DNA of 49,654 nt from Quadrisphaera sp. (lineage in GTDB: Bacteria; Actinomycetota; Actinomycetes; Actinomycetales; Quadrisphaeraceae), in NCBI GenBank assembly GCA_029257185.1, contig JARICT010000018.1:1-49654 (forward strand), in the 5' to 3' direction. Positions 25,205 to 33,846 of this stretch are shown in pieces (the stretch's first letter is position 1; every line of letters begins with the position of its first letter). A model generated the notes under the pieces. The model searched no databases and had not been told where the DNA came from. It worked only from the letters and a program-made list of their open reading frames with translations. A program made the translations under genes and the position numbers.

Positions 25205-26452
25205 GTGGACCCGGCAGTGCTCGTCGCGGTGCTGCTCGCGGCCGCCCTCGGAGCCCTCGTGGCGCTCGCCGCGCGCAGCATCCTCGCCGTCGGTCCCCGG
25301 CGCGCGGGGCCGAGCGGCGCGGACGGGCTCGCCGACCACGGTGCGCCCGACGTGCCCGACGTCGTCGCCGAGGTGCTCGCCCTGGTCGGAGGCCCCGCCG
25401 TGGTGCTCGACGTCGCCGACGAGGTGGTGCGCGCCTCACCGGCCGCCCACGCCACCGGCCTGGTCCGCGGCACGTCGCTGGCGCACCCGGAGACCCTCGC
25501 CCTGGTGAGGGCTGCTCGCCGGGACGGGGCGACGCACGAGGAGAGGCTCCTGCTCCGGAGGGGGCGGGTGCCCGGCGCGCGGCCGTCGGTGCTCTCGGCG
25601 CGGGTCGCTCCCCTGGGGACGCTGCACGTGCTGCTGCTCGCCACCGACCACACCGAGGCGGTCAGGGTGGAGGAGGTGCGCCGCGACTTCATCGTCAACG
25701 TCAGCCACGAGCTCAAGACGCCCGTGGGCGCGCTGGGCCTGCTGGCCGAGGCGATCGAGCGCGCCGCGGACGACCCCGTGGCCGTGCGTCGCTTCGCCTC
25801 CCGCACGGCCGTGGAGGCCAGGCGGCTGACCGAGCTCGTCCGCGACATCGTCGAGCTCTCCAAGGTCCAGGTGGACGACCCTGTCGTGGACCCGCGGCCG
25901 GTCGACCTGCCCGCGGTGCTCGAGGAGGCCGTCGACCGGTGCCGCCTGGCCGCTCAGGACCGTGGCGTCGTCCTCGACCTGTCGGTGGGCACCGCCCAGG
26001 TGGCCGCGGCCGAGGTGGTGGGGGACGCGGAGCAGCTGGTCACGGCGGTCACCAACCTCGTCGACAACGCGGTGCGCCACTCCGAGGCCGGGATGCGCGT
26101 CGCGGTCGGCACGAACCGTCGCGGGGGGAGCGTGGAGATCACGGTGACCGACCAGGGCATCGGTATCCCCGACGGCGAGCAGCAGCGGGTCTTCGAGCGG
26201 TTCTACCGCGTCGACCCCGCGCGATCGCGGGCCACCGGCGGTACCGGGCTGGGGCTCGCCATCGTCAAGCACGTGGTGGCGGGGCACGGGGGCGAGGTGT
26301 CGCTCTGGAGCCAGGTGGGCCAGGGGTCGACCTTCAGCGTGCGCCTCCCGGACCGCTCCACCGTCGACCCCGCGGGCGACCCCGCCAGCACGGCGGGGCC
26401 GGGCGCTCGCCGGGCGGCCGTCACCGAGGCCGCAGAGCGAGCGCTCCCGTGA
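25205..26452 (+). CDS. senX3: phosphate-sensing histidine kinase SenX3 (PhoR)
   Basis: A 415-residue sensor kinase. There is one N-terminal membrane segment (about residues 4-28), then a degenerate PAS-like region (50-150). A HisKA domain carries the phospho-acceptor His168 in NVSHELKTPVGAL. The ATPase domain has its N box NLVDNAVRHS, G1 DQGIGIP, the F box ERFYRVD and G2 GTGLGLAIVKHV. With RegX3 it senses phosphate starvation via Pst/PhoU. The GTG at 25205 fits the leaderless hexamer; a TTG at 25196 is less likely. It ends in a GTGA overlap with regX3. Confidence 0.94.
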   Translation: MDPAVLVAVLLAAALGALVALAARSILAVGPRRAGPSGADGLADHGAPDVPDVVAEVLALVGGPAVVLDVADEVVRASPAAHATGLVRGTSLAHPETLALVRAARRDGATHEERLLLRRGRVPGARPSVLSARVAPLGTLHVLLLATDHTEAVRVEEVRRDFIVNVSHELKTPVGALGLLAEAIERAADDPVAVRRFASRTAVEARRLTELVRDIVELSKVQVDDPVVDPRPVDLPAVLEEAVDRCRLAAQDRGVVLDLSVGTAQVAAAEVVGDAEQLVTAVTNLVDNAVRHSEAGMRVAVGTNRRGGSVEITVTDQGIGIPDGEQQRVFERFYRVDPARSRATGGTGLGLAIVKHVVAGHGGEVSLWSQVGQGSTFSVRLPDRSTVDPAGDPASTAGPGARRAAVTEAAERALP

Positions 26453-27132
26453 CGCGCGTCCTCGTCGTCGAGGACGAGGAGTCGATCTCGGACCCGCTGT
26501 CCTACCTGCTGGGGCGTGAGGGCTACGAGGTGGAGGTCGCGGCCGACGGCCGTGCCGCGCTGGCGTCGTTCGCGCGCTCCGGTGCGGACCTCGTGCTGCT
26601 CGACCTGATGCTTCCGGGGCTGTCGGGCATGGACGTCTGCCGCACGCTGCGGGCCAGCAGCTCCGTCCCCATCATCATGCTGACCGCCAAGGACAGCGAG
26701 GTCGACAAGGTCGTCGGGCTCGAGCTGGGCGCCGACGACTACGTGACCAAGCCCTTCTCGACGGCTGAGCTCCTGGCCCGCGTGCGCGCGGTCCTGCGCC
26801 GCAGCCCCGAGGTGGCCTCCGCTACGGACGACGCGCTGTCCGTCGGGGACCTCCGACTGGACGCGGACCGGCACACGGTCAGCGTCGGCGCGCGTCCGCT
26901 GAGGCTCCCCCTGAAGGAGTTCGAGCTGCTCGAGACCCTCATGCGCAACGCCGGGCGGGTGATGACTAGGGGTCAGCTGATCGACCGCGTGTGGGGGAGC
27001 GACTACGTGGGCGACACCAAGACGCTCGACGTCCACGTCAAGCGTCTGAGGTCCAAGATCGAGGACGAGCCGGCGCACCCGACGCGCCTCATGACCGTGC
27101 GCGGGCTCGGCTACAAGCTCGAGGCCGGGTGA
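26449..27132 (+). CDS. regX3: phosphate response regulator RegX3 (PhoP)
   Basis: A 227-residue OmpR-family regulator. The receiver domain has the acidic pair in VVEDEES, the phosphorylated Asp52 in LLDLMLPG, Thr in MLTAKDS and Lys in TKPFS. The winged-helix domain ends with TLDVHVKRLRSKIED and TVRGLGYKLE. It is the expected activator binding the GTTCACC repeats before pstS and phoU. The GTG at 26449 overlaps the senX3 stop by 4 bases, indicating coupled translation. It converges on the lipoprotein gene; a CCCGCCGCGGCGGG palindrome at 27139-27152 lies in the 25-base gap and may help termination. Confidence 0.95.
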   Translation: MTRVLVVEDEESISDPLSYLLGREGYEVEVAADGRAALASFARSGADLVLLDLMLPGLSGMDVCRTLRASSSVPIIMLTAKDSEVDKVVGLELGADDYVTKPFSTAELLARVRAVLRRSPEVASATDDALSVGDLRLDADRHTVSVGARPLRLPLKEFELLETLMRNAGRVMTRGQLIDRVWGSDYVGDTKTLDVHVKRLRSKIEDEPAHPTRLMTVRGLGYKLEAG

Positions 27133-27157
27133 CCCGGGCCCGCCGCGGCGGGGCTCC

Positions 27158-27739
27158 TCAGGAGGTGGGGATCTCCGCCAGGTAGGGCTTGTACTCGTCG
27201 AAGGTGCCGTCCATGACCGGTGCGACGGCCTCGCGCGAGCGTCCGTCGTCGGTGGCGAAGGCCAGCGAGACGTACTTGCCGGGACGCTCGGGCACCGCGT
27301 CGATGACCACGACCTGGGAGTTCTCGTCCACGCCGCCGATCTGGACCGTCTGCCCCGGGGGGACCTCCAGGTCCTCGTCGAGGCCCGCGCCCGTGATGGC
27401 CACGGAGACCGGTTCACCACCGCTGTTGACCACCCGGGCGACGAGGACGCCCGGCTCGTCCTCCTCCCTCGCGACGATGAGGAGGGAGGAGACGGAGATG
27501 TCGGGACCGAGCGTGAAGTTCAGGCCGTCCCCCGGGACCATGGACCGCTGGGTGTCCTGCGGGGCGATGTAGGTGCACCCGCCCACCACCGCGGCCACCA
27601 GGAGCGCGGGGACCGCGGCGCGCAGCGGACGCACGCGGCGCCGGGACCTCGCCCGCGCGGGATCGTCGGTCTCGAGCCCCGCGGGCGCGCCCGCGGGCGC
27701 CGGTCGGTCGGCGTGCGAGGGGGATCCATGAGCGGCCAC
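27158..27739 (-). CDS. putative lipoprotein
   Basis: A 193-residue protein with an unusually long N-region (about 38 residues, ending in an Arg-rich stretch), a hydrophobic core and the lipobox VGGC near residue 54. The mature part, about 140 residues, looks like an immunoglobulin-like beta domain with [12 protein letters not shown] and [11 protein letters not shown]. No enzyme motif is visible, and the family is not recognised. The GTG at 27739 is fixed by a TATGGT hexamer exactly 6 bases upstream. Divergent from carD, as seen for similar lipoprotein genes in other actinobacteria. Confidence 0.75.
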   Translation of the reverse strand: MAAHGSPSHADRPAPAGAPAGLETDDPARARSRRRVRPLRAAVPALLVAAVVGGCTYIAPQDTQRSMVPGDGLNFTLGPDISVSSLLIVAREEDEPGVLVARVVNSGGEPVSVAITGAGLDEDLEVPPGQTVQIGGVDENSQVVVIDAVPERPGKYVSLAFATDDGRSREAVAPVMDGTFDEYKPYLAEIPTS

Positions 27740-27745
27740 GCGCGC

Positions 27746-27751
27746 ACCATA
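27746..27751 (-). promoter_or_regulatory. leaderless -10 (TATGGT) for the lipoprotein gene
   Basis: On the minus strand TATGGT ends 6 bases before the GTG at 27739. Confidence 0.6.
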
Positions 27752-27797
27752 CCGGGACGGTGCGTGGCCGCGGAGGGCCAGGCCGAAGGGCGTCCCG

Positions 27798-27806
27798 TGA
27801 TAGATT
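27798..27806 (+). promoter_or_regulatory. extended -10 promoter of carD
   Basis: TGA-TAGATT is an extended -10 (TGn plus TANNNT) with a predicted start near 27813. The leader is therefore about 20 bases and includes a GAGGAG ribosome-binding site before the ATG at 27832, unlike the leaderless genes around it. Confidence 0.6.
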
Positions 27807-27831
27807 GCTCACGGTCGAGAGGAGTTCGCCG

Positions 27832-28314
27832 ATGGCGTTCGAGGTCGGAGAAACGGTCGTCTACCCGCATCACGGGGCGGCCTTGATCGAGGAGATCCGG
27901 AATCGCACCGTCCGCGGTGAGGAGAAGATGTATCTCCGGCTCCGGGTGGCCCAGGGGGACCTGACGATCGAGGTTCCCGCGGAGAACTGCGACCTCGTGG
28001 GCGTCCGCGACGTGGTGGACGCCGCCGGGGTCGAGAGAGTGCTCGCGGTGCTGCGGCAGCCGTACACCGAGGAGCCGACCAACTGGTCGCGGCGATACAA
28101 GGCCAACCTCGAGAAGCTGGCGTCCGGCGACGTCATCAAGGTCTCCGAGGTCGTCCGCGACCTCTACCGGCGCGACCAGGACCGCGGTCTGTCCGCCGGG
28201 GAGAAGCGCATGCTCTCCAAGGCGCGCCAGATCCTCACGTCCGAGCTGGCGCTGGCGGAGAAGACCGACGAGGCCCGCGCGGAGGCCATGCTCGACGAGG
28301 TCCTCGCCAGCTGA
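27832..28314 (+). CDS. carD: RNA polymerase-binding transcription regulator CarD
   Basis: A 160-residue protein. The N-terminal RNAP-interaction domain begins [20 protein letters not shown], as in TRCF/CarD modules. The C-terminal helical domain contains [17 protein letters not shown], including the Trp used to wedge open the -10 DNA. CarD stabilises open promoter complexes and is essential in mycobacteria. First gene of the carD-ispD-ispF operon: ispD starts 3 bases after its stop. Confidence 0.97.
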   Translation: MAFEVGETVVYPHHGAALIEEIRNRTVRGEEKMYLRLRVAQGDLTIEVPAENCDLVGVRDVVDAAGVERVLAVLRQPYTEEPTNWSRRYKANLEKLASGDVIKVSEVVRDLYRRDQDRGLSAGEKRMLSKARQILTSELALAEKTDEARAEAMLDEVLAS

Positions 28315-28316
28315 GC

Positions 28317-29078
28317 GTGCAGGAACCCTCCGTCGGCGCTGCCTGCGTCGTCGTCGCCGCCGGTGCGGGAACGCGCCTGGCGGTGGGGCTGCCCAAGGCG
28401 TTCGTGCGTGTCGGCGGCATCACCCTCCTCGACCATGCCGTCTCGAACATCCGCGCGTCCGGCGCGGTCTCCGAGATCGTCCTCGTCGTCCCTGCCGATC
28501 GCGTGACAGAGGTGAGGTCGGCTTCTCCCGGTGCGGTCGTGGTCGCCGGCGGTGGGAGCCGGCAAGCCTCCGTGGAGGCGGGCCTGCGCTCCCTCGGCGG
28601 CGCCACGGACGTCGTCCTCGTGCACGACGCCGCGCGAGCGTTCACCCCGCCCAGCACGTTCGCTCTCGTCGTCGACGCCGTGCGCTCCGGCGACGACGTG
28701 GTTGTCCCCGCCCTCGAGCTCCACGACACCGTCCGCTCCGTCGACGCGGGAACCGGAGCCAGCAGCCTCGTCGACCGGGCCACCCTCCGTGCGGTCCAGA
28801 CGCCCCAGGGCTTCCGGCGCGACGTCCTCGTGGCCGCCCACGCCCACGCCCACGCCCATGCCAGTGCCGGCGGCTCAGCGCCCTCGACGGGCGACCCGGC
28901 GACGGACGACGCCACCCTCACCGAGCGCGCCGGACACCGCGTCGCTCTCGTGGCGGGCTCGCCGGAGGCCTTCAAGGTGACCCGCCCGCTGGACCTGCTG
29001 CTGGCCGAGGCCCTGCTCGCCTCCGAGCACGGTGGTCCCCCTCGCGCGGGCACCCGTGCCGGTGGGGAACCGGCATGA
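28317..29078 (+). CDS. ispD: 2-C-methyl-D-erythritol 4-phosphate cytidylyltransferase
   Basis: A 253-residue MEP-pathway enzyme coupling CTP to methylerythritol phosphate. It shows the nucleotide-binding [36 protein letters not shown], and [11 protein letters not shown] loop of AHAHAHAHA after that motif, encoded by a GCCCAC microsatellite (28836-28859), is an unusual insertion, followed by Ser/Thr/Gly-rich residues before TDDATL. Its C-terminus overlaps the ispF start (ATGA, 29075-29078). Confidence 0.95.
   Translation: MQEPSVGAACVVVAAGAGTRLAVGLPKAFVRVGGITLLDHAVSNIRASGAVSEIVLVVPADRVTEVRSASPGAVVVAGGGSRQASVEAGLRSLGGATDVVLVHDAARAFTPPSTFALVVDAVRSGDDVVVPALELHDTVRSVDAGTGASSLVDRATLRAVQTPQGFRRDVLVAAHAHAHAHASAGGSAPSTGDPATDDATLTERAGHRVALVAGSPEAFKVTRPLDLLLAEALLASEHGGPPRAGTRAGGEPA
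28836..28859. repeat. 6-bp microsatellite in ispD
   Basis: GCCCAC is repeated three times, followed by GCCCAT, encoding alternating Ala-His in a surface loop of IspD. Changes in copy number would keep the frame. Confidence 0.85.
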
Positions 29079-29575
29079 GCGCCGAGCGCGGCGCGGGCGT
29101 CCCCCTCGTCGGGGTGGGGGTGGACGTCCACCCCTTCGACGAGGACCCCTCGCGTCCCCTGTGGGTCGCCGGGCTGCACTGGCCGGGCGAGGGGCCAGGC
29201 CTGGCCGGCCACTCCGACGGTGACGTCGCCGCCCACGCCGCGTGCGACGCCCTGTTCTCCGCCGCGGGGATCGGCGACCTCGGCGAGCACTTCGGGACCT
29301 CGCGCCCGCAGTGGTCGGGAGCGTCGGGAGCGGTCCTGCTCGCGGAGGCCGCACGGCTGGTGCGCGCCGCGGGTCTCGAGCCCGGGAACGTCTCCGTGCA
29401 GGTCGTCGGTGTGCGCCCCAGGGTCGGGCGACGCCGCGTGCAGGCGCAGGAAGCGCTCACCGAGGCGTGCGGGGCCCCGGTGCGGGTGGCGGGGACGACC
29501 ACTGACGGCCTCGGCCTCACCGGGCGCGGCGAGGGGGTCGCCGCCATCGCCACCGCGCTCGTCCTCCCCCGCTGA
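29075..29575 (+). CDS. ispF: 2-C-methyl-D-erythritol 2,4-cyclodiphosphate synthase
   Basis: A 166-residue trimeric enzyme of the MEP isoprenoid pathway, making the cyclodiphosphate. Metal ligands are visible in GVDVHPF and [25 protein letters not shown] and the cytidine-site [14 protein letters not shown] are also typical. The N-terminus has about 10 additional residues. It is translationally coupled to ispD and ends the operon, followed by a strong terminator. Confidence 0.96.
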   Translation: MSAERGAGVPLVGVGVDVHPFDEDPSRPLWVAGLHWPGEGPGLAGHSDGDVAAHAACDALFSAAGIGDLGEHFGTSRPQWSGASGAVLLAEAARLVRAAGLEPGNVSVQVVGVRPRVGRRRVQAQEALTEACGAPVRVAGTTTDGLGLTGRGEGVAAIATALVLPR

Positions 29576-29601
29576 CACCCCCGCGCTGCTCCACGACGGC
29601 G

Positions 29602-29637
29602 GAGGCCCCGTCACCCACCGTGGGGTGACGGGGCCTC
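29602..29637. terminator. strong bidirectional terminator between ispF and sodA
   Basis: A perfect 15-bp stem: GAGGCCCCGTCACCC (29602-29616) pairs with GGGTGACGGGGCCTC (29623-29637) around the loop ACCGTG. It lies between two convergent genes, 26 bases after ispF and 16 bases from the sodA stop. Confidence 0.9.
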
Positions 29638-29653
29638 TCGCGTGCGCGGCAGG

Positions 29654-30268
29654 TCAGCCGATGAGCGAGCCCGCCTTCTGCGCCGTCGCCAGGCGGGAGG
29701 CGACGTCCTCCCAGTTGACGATGTTCCAGAACGCCGTGATGTAGTCAGCGCGCACGTTGAGGTAGTCCAGGTAGTAGGCGTGCTCCCAGACGTCGAGCAT
29801 GAGCAGCGGCACGAGGCCCAGGGGGAGGTTGCCCTGCTGGTCGTAGAGCTGGACGGTGATGAGCTTCGACCCGAGCGTGTCGTAGGCCAGCACCCCCCAC
29901 CCGGAGCCCTGCACGCCCGCCGCCACGGCGGTGAACTGCGCCTTGAACTTCTCGAGGCCGCCGAACTGGTCGTCCAGCGCTGAGGAGAGGTCGCCGGTCG
30001 GCTCGCCGCCCTCCGGGGAGAGGTTCTTCCAGAAGACGCTGTGGTTGACGTGGCCGCCGAGGTTGAACGCCAGGTTCTTCTCGTGCAGGTTCACGGCGGC
30101 CATGTCGCCGGCGTCGCGGGCGTCGGCCAGCTTGGACAGCGCGGTGTTGGCGCCGGTGACGTAGGCCTGGTGGTGCTTGTCGTGGTGGAGCTCCATGATC
30201 TTGCCGGAGATGTGGGGCTCGAGGGCGGCGTAGTCGTAGGGCAGGTCGGGCAGGGTGTAGTCAGCCAC
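29654..30268 (-). CDS. sodA: superoxide dismutase (Mn/Fe family)
   Basis: A 204-residue cytoplasmic enzyme that dismutates superoxide. Metal ligands: His in [11 protein letters not shown], His in [10 protein letters not shown], and the Asp and His in [19 protein letters not shown] is present. The [16 protein letters not shown] wording favours the manganese type, but metal choice cannot be settled from sequence alone. The GTG at 30268 has a strong GGAGG upstream; the M further upstream is out of family. Transcribed alone. Confidence 0.95.
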   Translation of the reverse strand: MADYTLPDLPYDYAALEPHISGKIMELHHDKHHQAYVTGANTALSKLADARDAGDMAAVNLHEKNLAFNLGGHVNHSVFWKNLSPEGGEPTGDLSSALDDQFGGLEKFKAQFTAVAAGVQGSGWGVLAYDTLGSKLITVQLYDQQGNLPLGLVPLLMLDVWEHAYYLDYLNVRADYITAFWNIVNWEDVASRLATAQKAGSLIG

Positions 30269-30370
30269 GGGGGTTCCTCCATGAAGAGAGCAGGTGGGCC
30301 CCCACTGTGACGCCCGCGCCAGCGAAGAGCAACCCCGCCCCGAGGTCCCACCGCGGGGCGCTGCCTGCCG

Positions 30371-30471
30371 CGACCGGGGACGCGCCACGGCGTGGCGAGC
30401 CAGGTCTCGGGCGACCGGGGACGGCCCACCGCGTGGATCGGCCCGTCAGCGCGGAGGAGCGTCCCCGGTCG
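30371..30471. repeat. cluster of a 12-bp repeat (CGACCGGGGACG)
   Basis: CGACCGGGGACG occurs at 30371-30382 and 30412-30423, each within a longer 26-bp repeat with three mismatches, and in inverted form at 30460-30471. All lie in the 247-base gap upstream of sodA and downstream of the hydrolase gene. Function unknown; otherwise this gap holds nothing recognisable. Confidence 0.6.
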
Positions 30472-30515
30472 AGCGAGGTGGCCGTCCTGCGGCGCTCGAT
30501 CAGCATCGCCGGGGC

Positions 30516-31157
30516 TCAGTGGCCCCGGTCGATCCACTCCTGCACGTGGGGGGCCTCGTCGCCGATCGTCGTGGTGGCGCCGTGCCCGGGCAGCGCCCGG
30601 GTGTCCGCCGGAAGGGTGAGCAGGCGCTCGCGGATGGACTCCACGATCGTGGGGAAGTCGCTGAACGAGCGTCCCGTCGCTCCCGGCCCGCCGGCGAACA
30701 GGGTGTCGCCGGTGAGCACCACGCCGAGGTCGGCAACGCGGAAGCACACCGAGCCGGGGGAGTGGCCCGGGGTGTGGACGACCTCGACCTCGGTGCCGGC
30801 GACGTCGATGAGCTGGCCGTCGTGCAGCATCCGGTCCGGGTCCTTCGCCGGGTGCGTGAGCCCCCACACCTCCAGGTCCGCGTGGTGGAGCATCGTCGGC
30901 GCGTCGAAGCGTTCCGCGGCCGCCGGCGCCAGCGCGACGTGGTCGTCGTGCGCGTGGGTGCAGGCGATCGCCACGACGCGGCGGCCGGCGACCACCGCTG
31001 CCAGCGCGTCGAGGTCGTGCGGGGCGTCGACGACGAGGCACTCCTCGTCATCGCCGAGCACCCAGATGTTGTTCTCCACGTCGAACGTCTCGCCGTCGAG
31101 GCTGAAGGTGCCGTCCGCCGTGGCGTGGTCGATCCGCAGGTTCTCCATGGCCCCCAT
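30516..31157 (-). CDS. metallo-beta-lactamase-fold hydrolase linked to MscR
   Basis: A 213-residue metal hydrolase. The zinc motif is THAHDDH (HxHxDH), followed by HTPGHSPGSVCF, LTGDTLFAGG and LPGHG, the glyoxalase II-like set. Its start overlaps the mscR stop by one base (TGATG, 31157-31159), so the two are co-translated. In mycobacteria Rv2260, next to mscR (Rv2259), has the same place. By inference it hydrolyses the S-formyl- or other acyl-mycothiol thioester made by MscR. An internal ATG at 31148 is an alternative start. Confidence 0.88.
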   Translation of the reverse strand: MGAMENLRIDHATADGTFSLDGETFDVENNIWVLGDDEECLVVDAPHDLDALAAVVAGRRVVAIACTHAHDDHVALAPAAAERFDAPTMLHHADLEVWGLTHPAKDPDRMLHDGQLIDVAGTEVEVVHTPGHSPGSVCFRVADLGVVLTGDTLFAGGPGATGRSFSDFPTIVESIRERLLTLPADTRALPGHGATTTIGDEAPHVQEWIDRGH

Positions 31158-32251
31158 CAGATCACCACCACCGAGCGCAGCACCTTGCCGTCCGCGGCGG
31201 AGGCGATGGCCTCCTCCACGTCGCCGAGGCCCACGCGCTCCGTGACGAACTCCTGCAGCGGGAACCGGCCCTGCAGCGCCAGGCTCGCGATCATCGGGAA
31301 GTCACGCTCGGGCAGGCAGTCGCCGTACCAGCTCGACTTCAGCGCCCCGCCGCGACCGAAGACGTCGATCAGCGGCAGCTCGACCGTGGCCTCCTGGTCG
31401 GGGACGCCCACGAGCACCACGGTGCCGGCGAGGTCCCGGGCGTAGAACGCCTGGCGGTACGTCGCGGGGATGCCGACCGCGTCGACCACCACGTCGGCGC
31501 CGTTCCCCCCGGTGAGCGCCCGGATCGCCTCGACGGGGTCGGTCTGCGAGGCGTCCACGAGGTCGGTCGCGCCGAACCTCCGCGCCACCTCGAGCTTGCT
31601 GGCCACGGTGTCGACGGCGATCACCGTGGTGGCGCCGGCCAGCACCGCCCCGGCGATGGCCGCGTCGCCCACCCCGCCGCACCCGATCACCGCGACGGAG
31701 TCACCGCGGGTGACCGCGCCGGTGTTGACGGCCGCGCCGAAACCGGCCATGACCCCGCAGCCGATCAGACCCGCGGCGGCGTCGTCGAGCTCGGGGTCGA
31801 CCTTGGTGCACTGCAGCGCGTGGACCAGCGTCTTCTCCGCGAACGCGCCGATGCCCAGCGCCGGGGTCAGCGCCGTGCCGTCGGACAGCGTCATGGGGGT
31901 GGCGGCGTTGTGGGTGTCGAAGCAGTACCAGGGCTCCCCGCGGCGGCAGGCGCGGCACTGGCCGCAGACCGCCCGCCAGTTGAGGACCACGTGGTCGCCG
32001 ACGGCCACGTGGGTGACGCCCTCGCCGATCTCCGAGACGGTGCCGGTGGCCTCGTGGCCGAGGAGGAAGGGGTAGTCGTCGTTGATGTCGCCGTCGCGGT
32101 AGGCCACGTCGGTGTGGCACACCCCGCAGGTGGAGACGTCCACGACGGCCTCCCCGGGGCCGGGCGGCGGCACGATCACGTCGACGACCTCGACGGGCGC
32201 ACCCTTGCTGCGGGCGATGACGCCCTTGACGGTGGTGTTCTCGGTAGCCAT
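31157..32251 (-). CDS. mscR: S-nitrosomycothiol reductase / mycothiol-dependent formaldehyde dehydrogenase
   Basis: A 364-residue zinc-dependent medium-chain dehydrogenase. Catalytic zinc ligands sit in CGVCHTD and GHEATG; the four structural-zinc cysteines are in [15 protein letters not shown]. The nucleotide site is [15 protein letters not shown]. The overall sequence follows mycobacterial MscR, which oxidises S-hydroxymethylmycothiol (formaldehyde detoxification) and reduces S-nitrosomycothiol. The ATG at 32251 is chosen over 32257 because TAGCGT ends 7 bases before it. Operon with the downstream hydrolase; divergent from cysS. Confidence 0.92.
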   Translation of the reverse strand: MATENTTVKGVIARSKGAPVEVVDVIVPPPGPGEAVVDVSTCGVCHTDVAYRDGDINDDYPFLLGHEATGTVSEIGEGVTHVAVGDHVVLNWRAVCGQCRACRRGEPWYCFDTHNAATPMTLSDGTALTPALGIGAFAEKTLVHALQCTKVDPELDDAAAGLIGCGVMAGFGAAVNTGAVTRGDSVAVIGCGGVGDAAIAGAVLAGATTVIAVDTVASKLEVARRFGATDLVDASQTDPVEAIRALTGGNGADVVVDAVGIPATYRQAFYARDLAGTVVLVGVPDQEATVELPLIDVFGRGGALKSSWYGDCLPERDFPMIASLALQGRFPLQEFVTERVGLGDVEEAIASAADGKVLRSVVVI

Positions 32252-32258
32252 GACCATG

Positions 32259-32264
32259 ACGCTA
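32259..32264 (-). promoter_or_regulatory. leaderless -10 (TAGCGT) for mscR
   Basis: On the minus strand TAGCGT ends 7 bases before the ATG at 32251, selecting [10 protein letters not shown] as the N-terminus. Confidence 0.65.
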
Positions 32265-32295
32265 GCGGCCCGGCGCCGGCTCGTCGACGTGCCTC

Positions 32296-32301
32296 TACCC
32301 T
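32296..32301 (+). promoter_or_regulatory. leaderless -10 (TACCCT) for cysS
   Basis: TACCCT ends 6 bases before the ATG at 32308. It is back to back with the mscR promoter in a 56-base gap. Confidence 0.65.
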
Positions 32302-32307
32302 GGTGGG

Positions 32308-33816
32308 ATGACCCTGCGCCTGCACGACTCGGCCACCGGGTCGCCGAGGGACTTCACCCCGCTGGTCCCCGGGCGCGCCAGCGTCTACCTGTGCGGCGCC
32401 ACCCCTCAGGGCTCCCCGCACGTGGGGCACCTCCGCTCGGCCATCGCCTTCGACGTGCTGCGGCGCTGGATGGAGATCGGCCACGGGCTCGACGTCACGC
32501 TGGTGCGCAACGTCACCGACATCGACGACAAGGTGCTCGCGAAGGCCGGGGCCGCTGGGGTTCCCTGGTGGGCGTGGGCGTACCGCTTCGAGCGGGAGTT
32601 CACCGCCGCCTACGACGCGGTGGGCGTGGCGCCGCCGACGTACGAGCCGCGGGCGACGGGCCACGTCGGCGCCATGGTGGAGCTCGTGGAGCAGCTGGTC
32701 GAGCGCGGGCACGCCTACACCGCGACCGACGGGTCCGGTGACGTGTTCTTCGACGTCCTCTCCTGGCCGGAGTACGGCTCGCTCGCCCACATCAGCCTCG
32801 ACGACGTGGTGTCCGCGGCCGACGCCGACCCGCGCGGCAAGCGGGACCCCCGGGACTTCGCGCTGTGGAAGGGCCGCAAGGACACCGAGCCCGCCACCGC
32901 CTCCTGGGAGGCGCCCTTCGGTGCCGGGCGCCCCGGGTGGCACCTCGAGTGCTCCGCCATGGCGCGGCGCTACCTCGGGCCGGCGTTCGACGTCCACGGC
33001 GGCGGGCTGGACCTGCGCTTCCCCCACCACGAGAACGAGCAGGCGCAGTCCCGCGCGGCCGGCGACGACTTCGCGGCGTTCTGGCTGCACAACGGTCTCG
33101 TGCGCACCGGCGGGGAGAAGATGAGCAAGTCGCTCGGCAACTCCCTCACCGTCGATGCGGCGCTCGGCACGACGAGCCCGCTGGTGCTGCGCTACGCCCT
33201 GGCCGCCGCCCACTACCGCTCGGTCATCGAGTACGGACCGCAGACCCTCGCCGACGCGCAGGGGGCGCTGTCCCGGGTCGAGGGCTTCCTGGAGCGGGCA
33301 GACGGCGCGGGCGCTGCGGCCCCCTCCGCTCCCGGTGCCGGGCACACCGACGCCGGGCTCCGTGACGCCCTGCCGGAGGCCTTCGTCGCCGCGATGGACG
33401 ACGACCTCAACGTCCCGGCGGGGCTCGCGGCGCTGTTCGTCGCCGTCCGCGAGGGCAACACCGCCCTGGACGCCGGGACCGACGTCTCCGGGGCGCTGCT
33501 CGCGGTGACGGCGATGCTCGCCGTCCTCGGCACCGACCCGCGCGACCCCCGCTGGGCGGGGGCGTCGGCGTCCGCGACCGGCGGTGACGCCCCGGCCGGC
33601 CGGGCGCTCGACGCGCTGGTGCGCGAGCGCCTGGACGCCCGCGCGGCGGCCCGCGCCGCGAAGGACTTCGCCACCTCCGACGCGATCCGCGACGTGCTGG
33701 GCTCCGCCGGCATCGCCGTCGCCGACACCCCGGCCGGCGCCACGTGGTCGCTCGCCCCGCCGCCGGAGCCCGCGGCGACCGCGCCGTCCGCGCCCCCGCC
33801 CGCCCCGACCCGATGA
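32308..33816 (+). CDS. cysS: cysteinyl-tRNA synthetase
   Basis: A 502-residue class I synthetase charging tRNA-Cys. The zinc Cys and HIGH motif are in [18 protein letters not shown], the KMSKS loop is [11 protein letters not shown], and the catalytic-core [11 protein letters not shown] is intact. The C-terminal part has an Ala/Pro-rich tail after residue 480. The first motif position (HVGH) and a normal DALR-like C-terminal helical region suggest the housekeeping CysS rather than MshC, the mycothiol ligase paralogue. rlmB follows after 30 bases. Confidence 0.96.
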   Translation: MTLRLHDSATGSPRDFTPLVPGRASVYLCGATPQGSPHVGHLRSAIAFDVLRRWMEIGHGLDVTLVRNVTDIDDKVLAKAGAAGVPWWAWAYRFEREFTAAYDAVGVAPPTYEPRATGHVGAMVELVEQLVERGHAYTATDGSGDVFFDVLSWPEYGSLAHISLDDVVSAADADPRGKRDPRDFALWKGRKDTEPATASWEAPFGAGRPGWHLECSAMARRYLGPAFDVHGGGLDLRFPHHENEQAQSRAAGDDFAAFWLHNGLVRTGGEKMSKSLGNSLTVDAALGTTSPLVLRYALAAAHYRSVIEYGPQTLADAQGALSRVEGFLERADGAGAAAPSAPGAGHTDAGLRDALPEAFVAAMDDDLNVPAGLAALFVAVREGNTALDAGTDVSGALLAVTAMLAVLGTDPRDPRWAGASASATGGDAPAGRALDALVRERLDARAAARAAKDFATSDAIRDVLGSAGIAVADTPAGATWSLAPPPEPAATAPSAPPPAPTR

Positions 33817-33846
33817 CCACGCCCGTCGACCCGCACAGGAGCCACC

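Noticed and set aside
30261-30506. An 81-codon minus-strand ORF in the gap upstream of sodA
   Set aside because: It is Arg/Gly/Pro-rich, covers the repeat cluster and the sodA ribosome-binding site, and has no plausible start signal.
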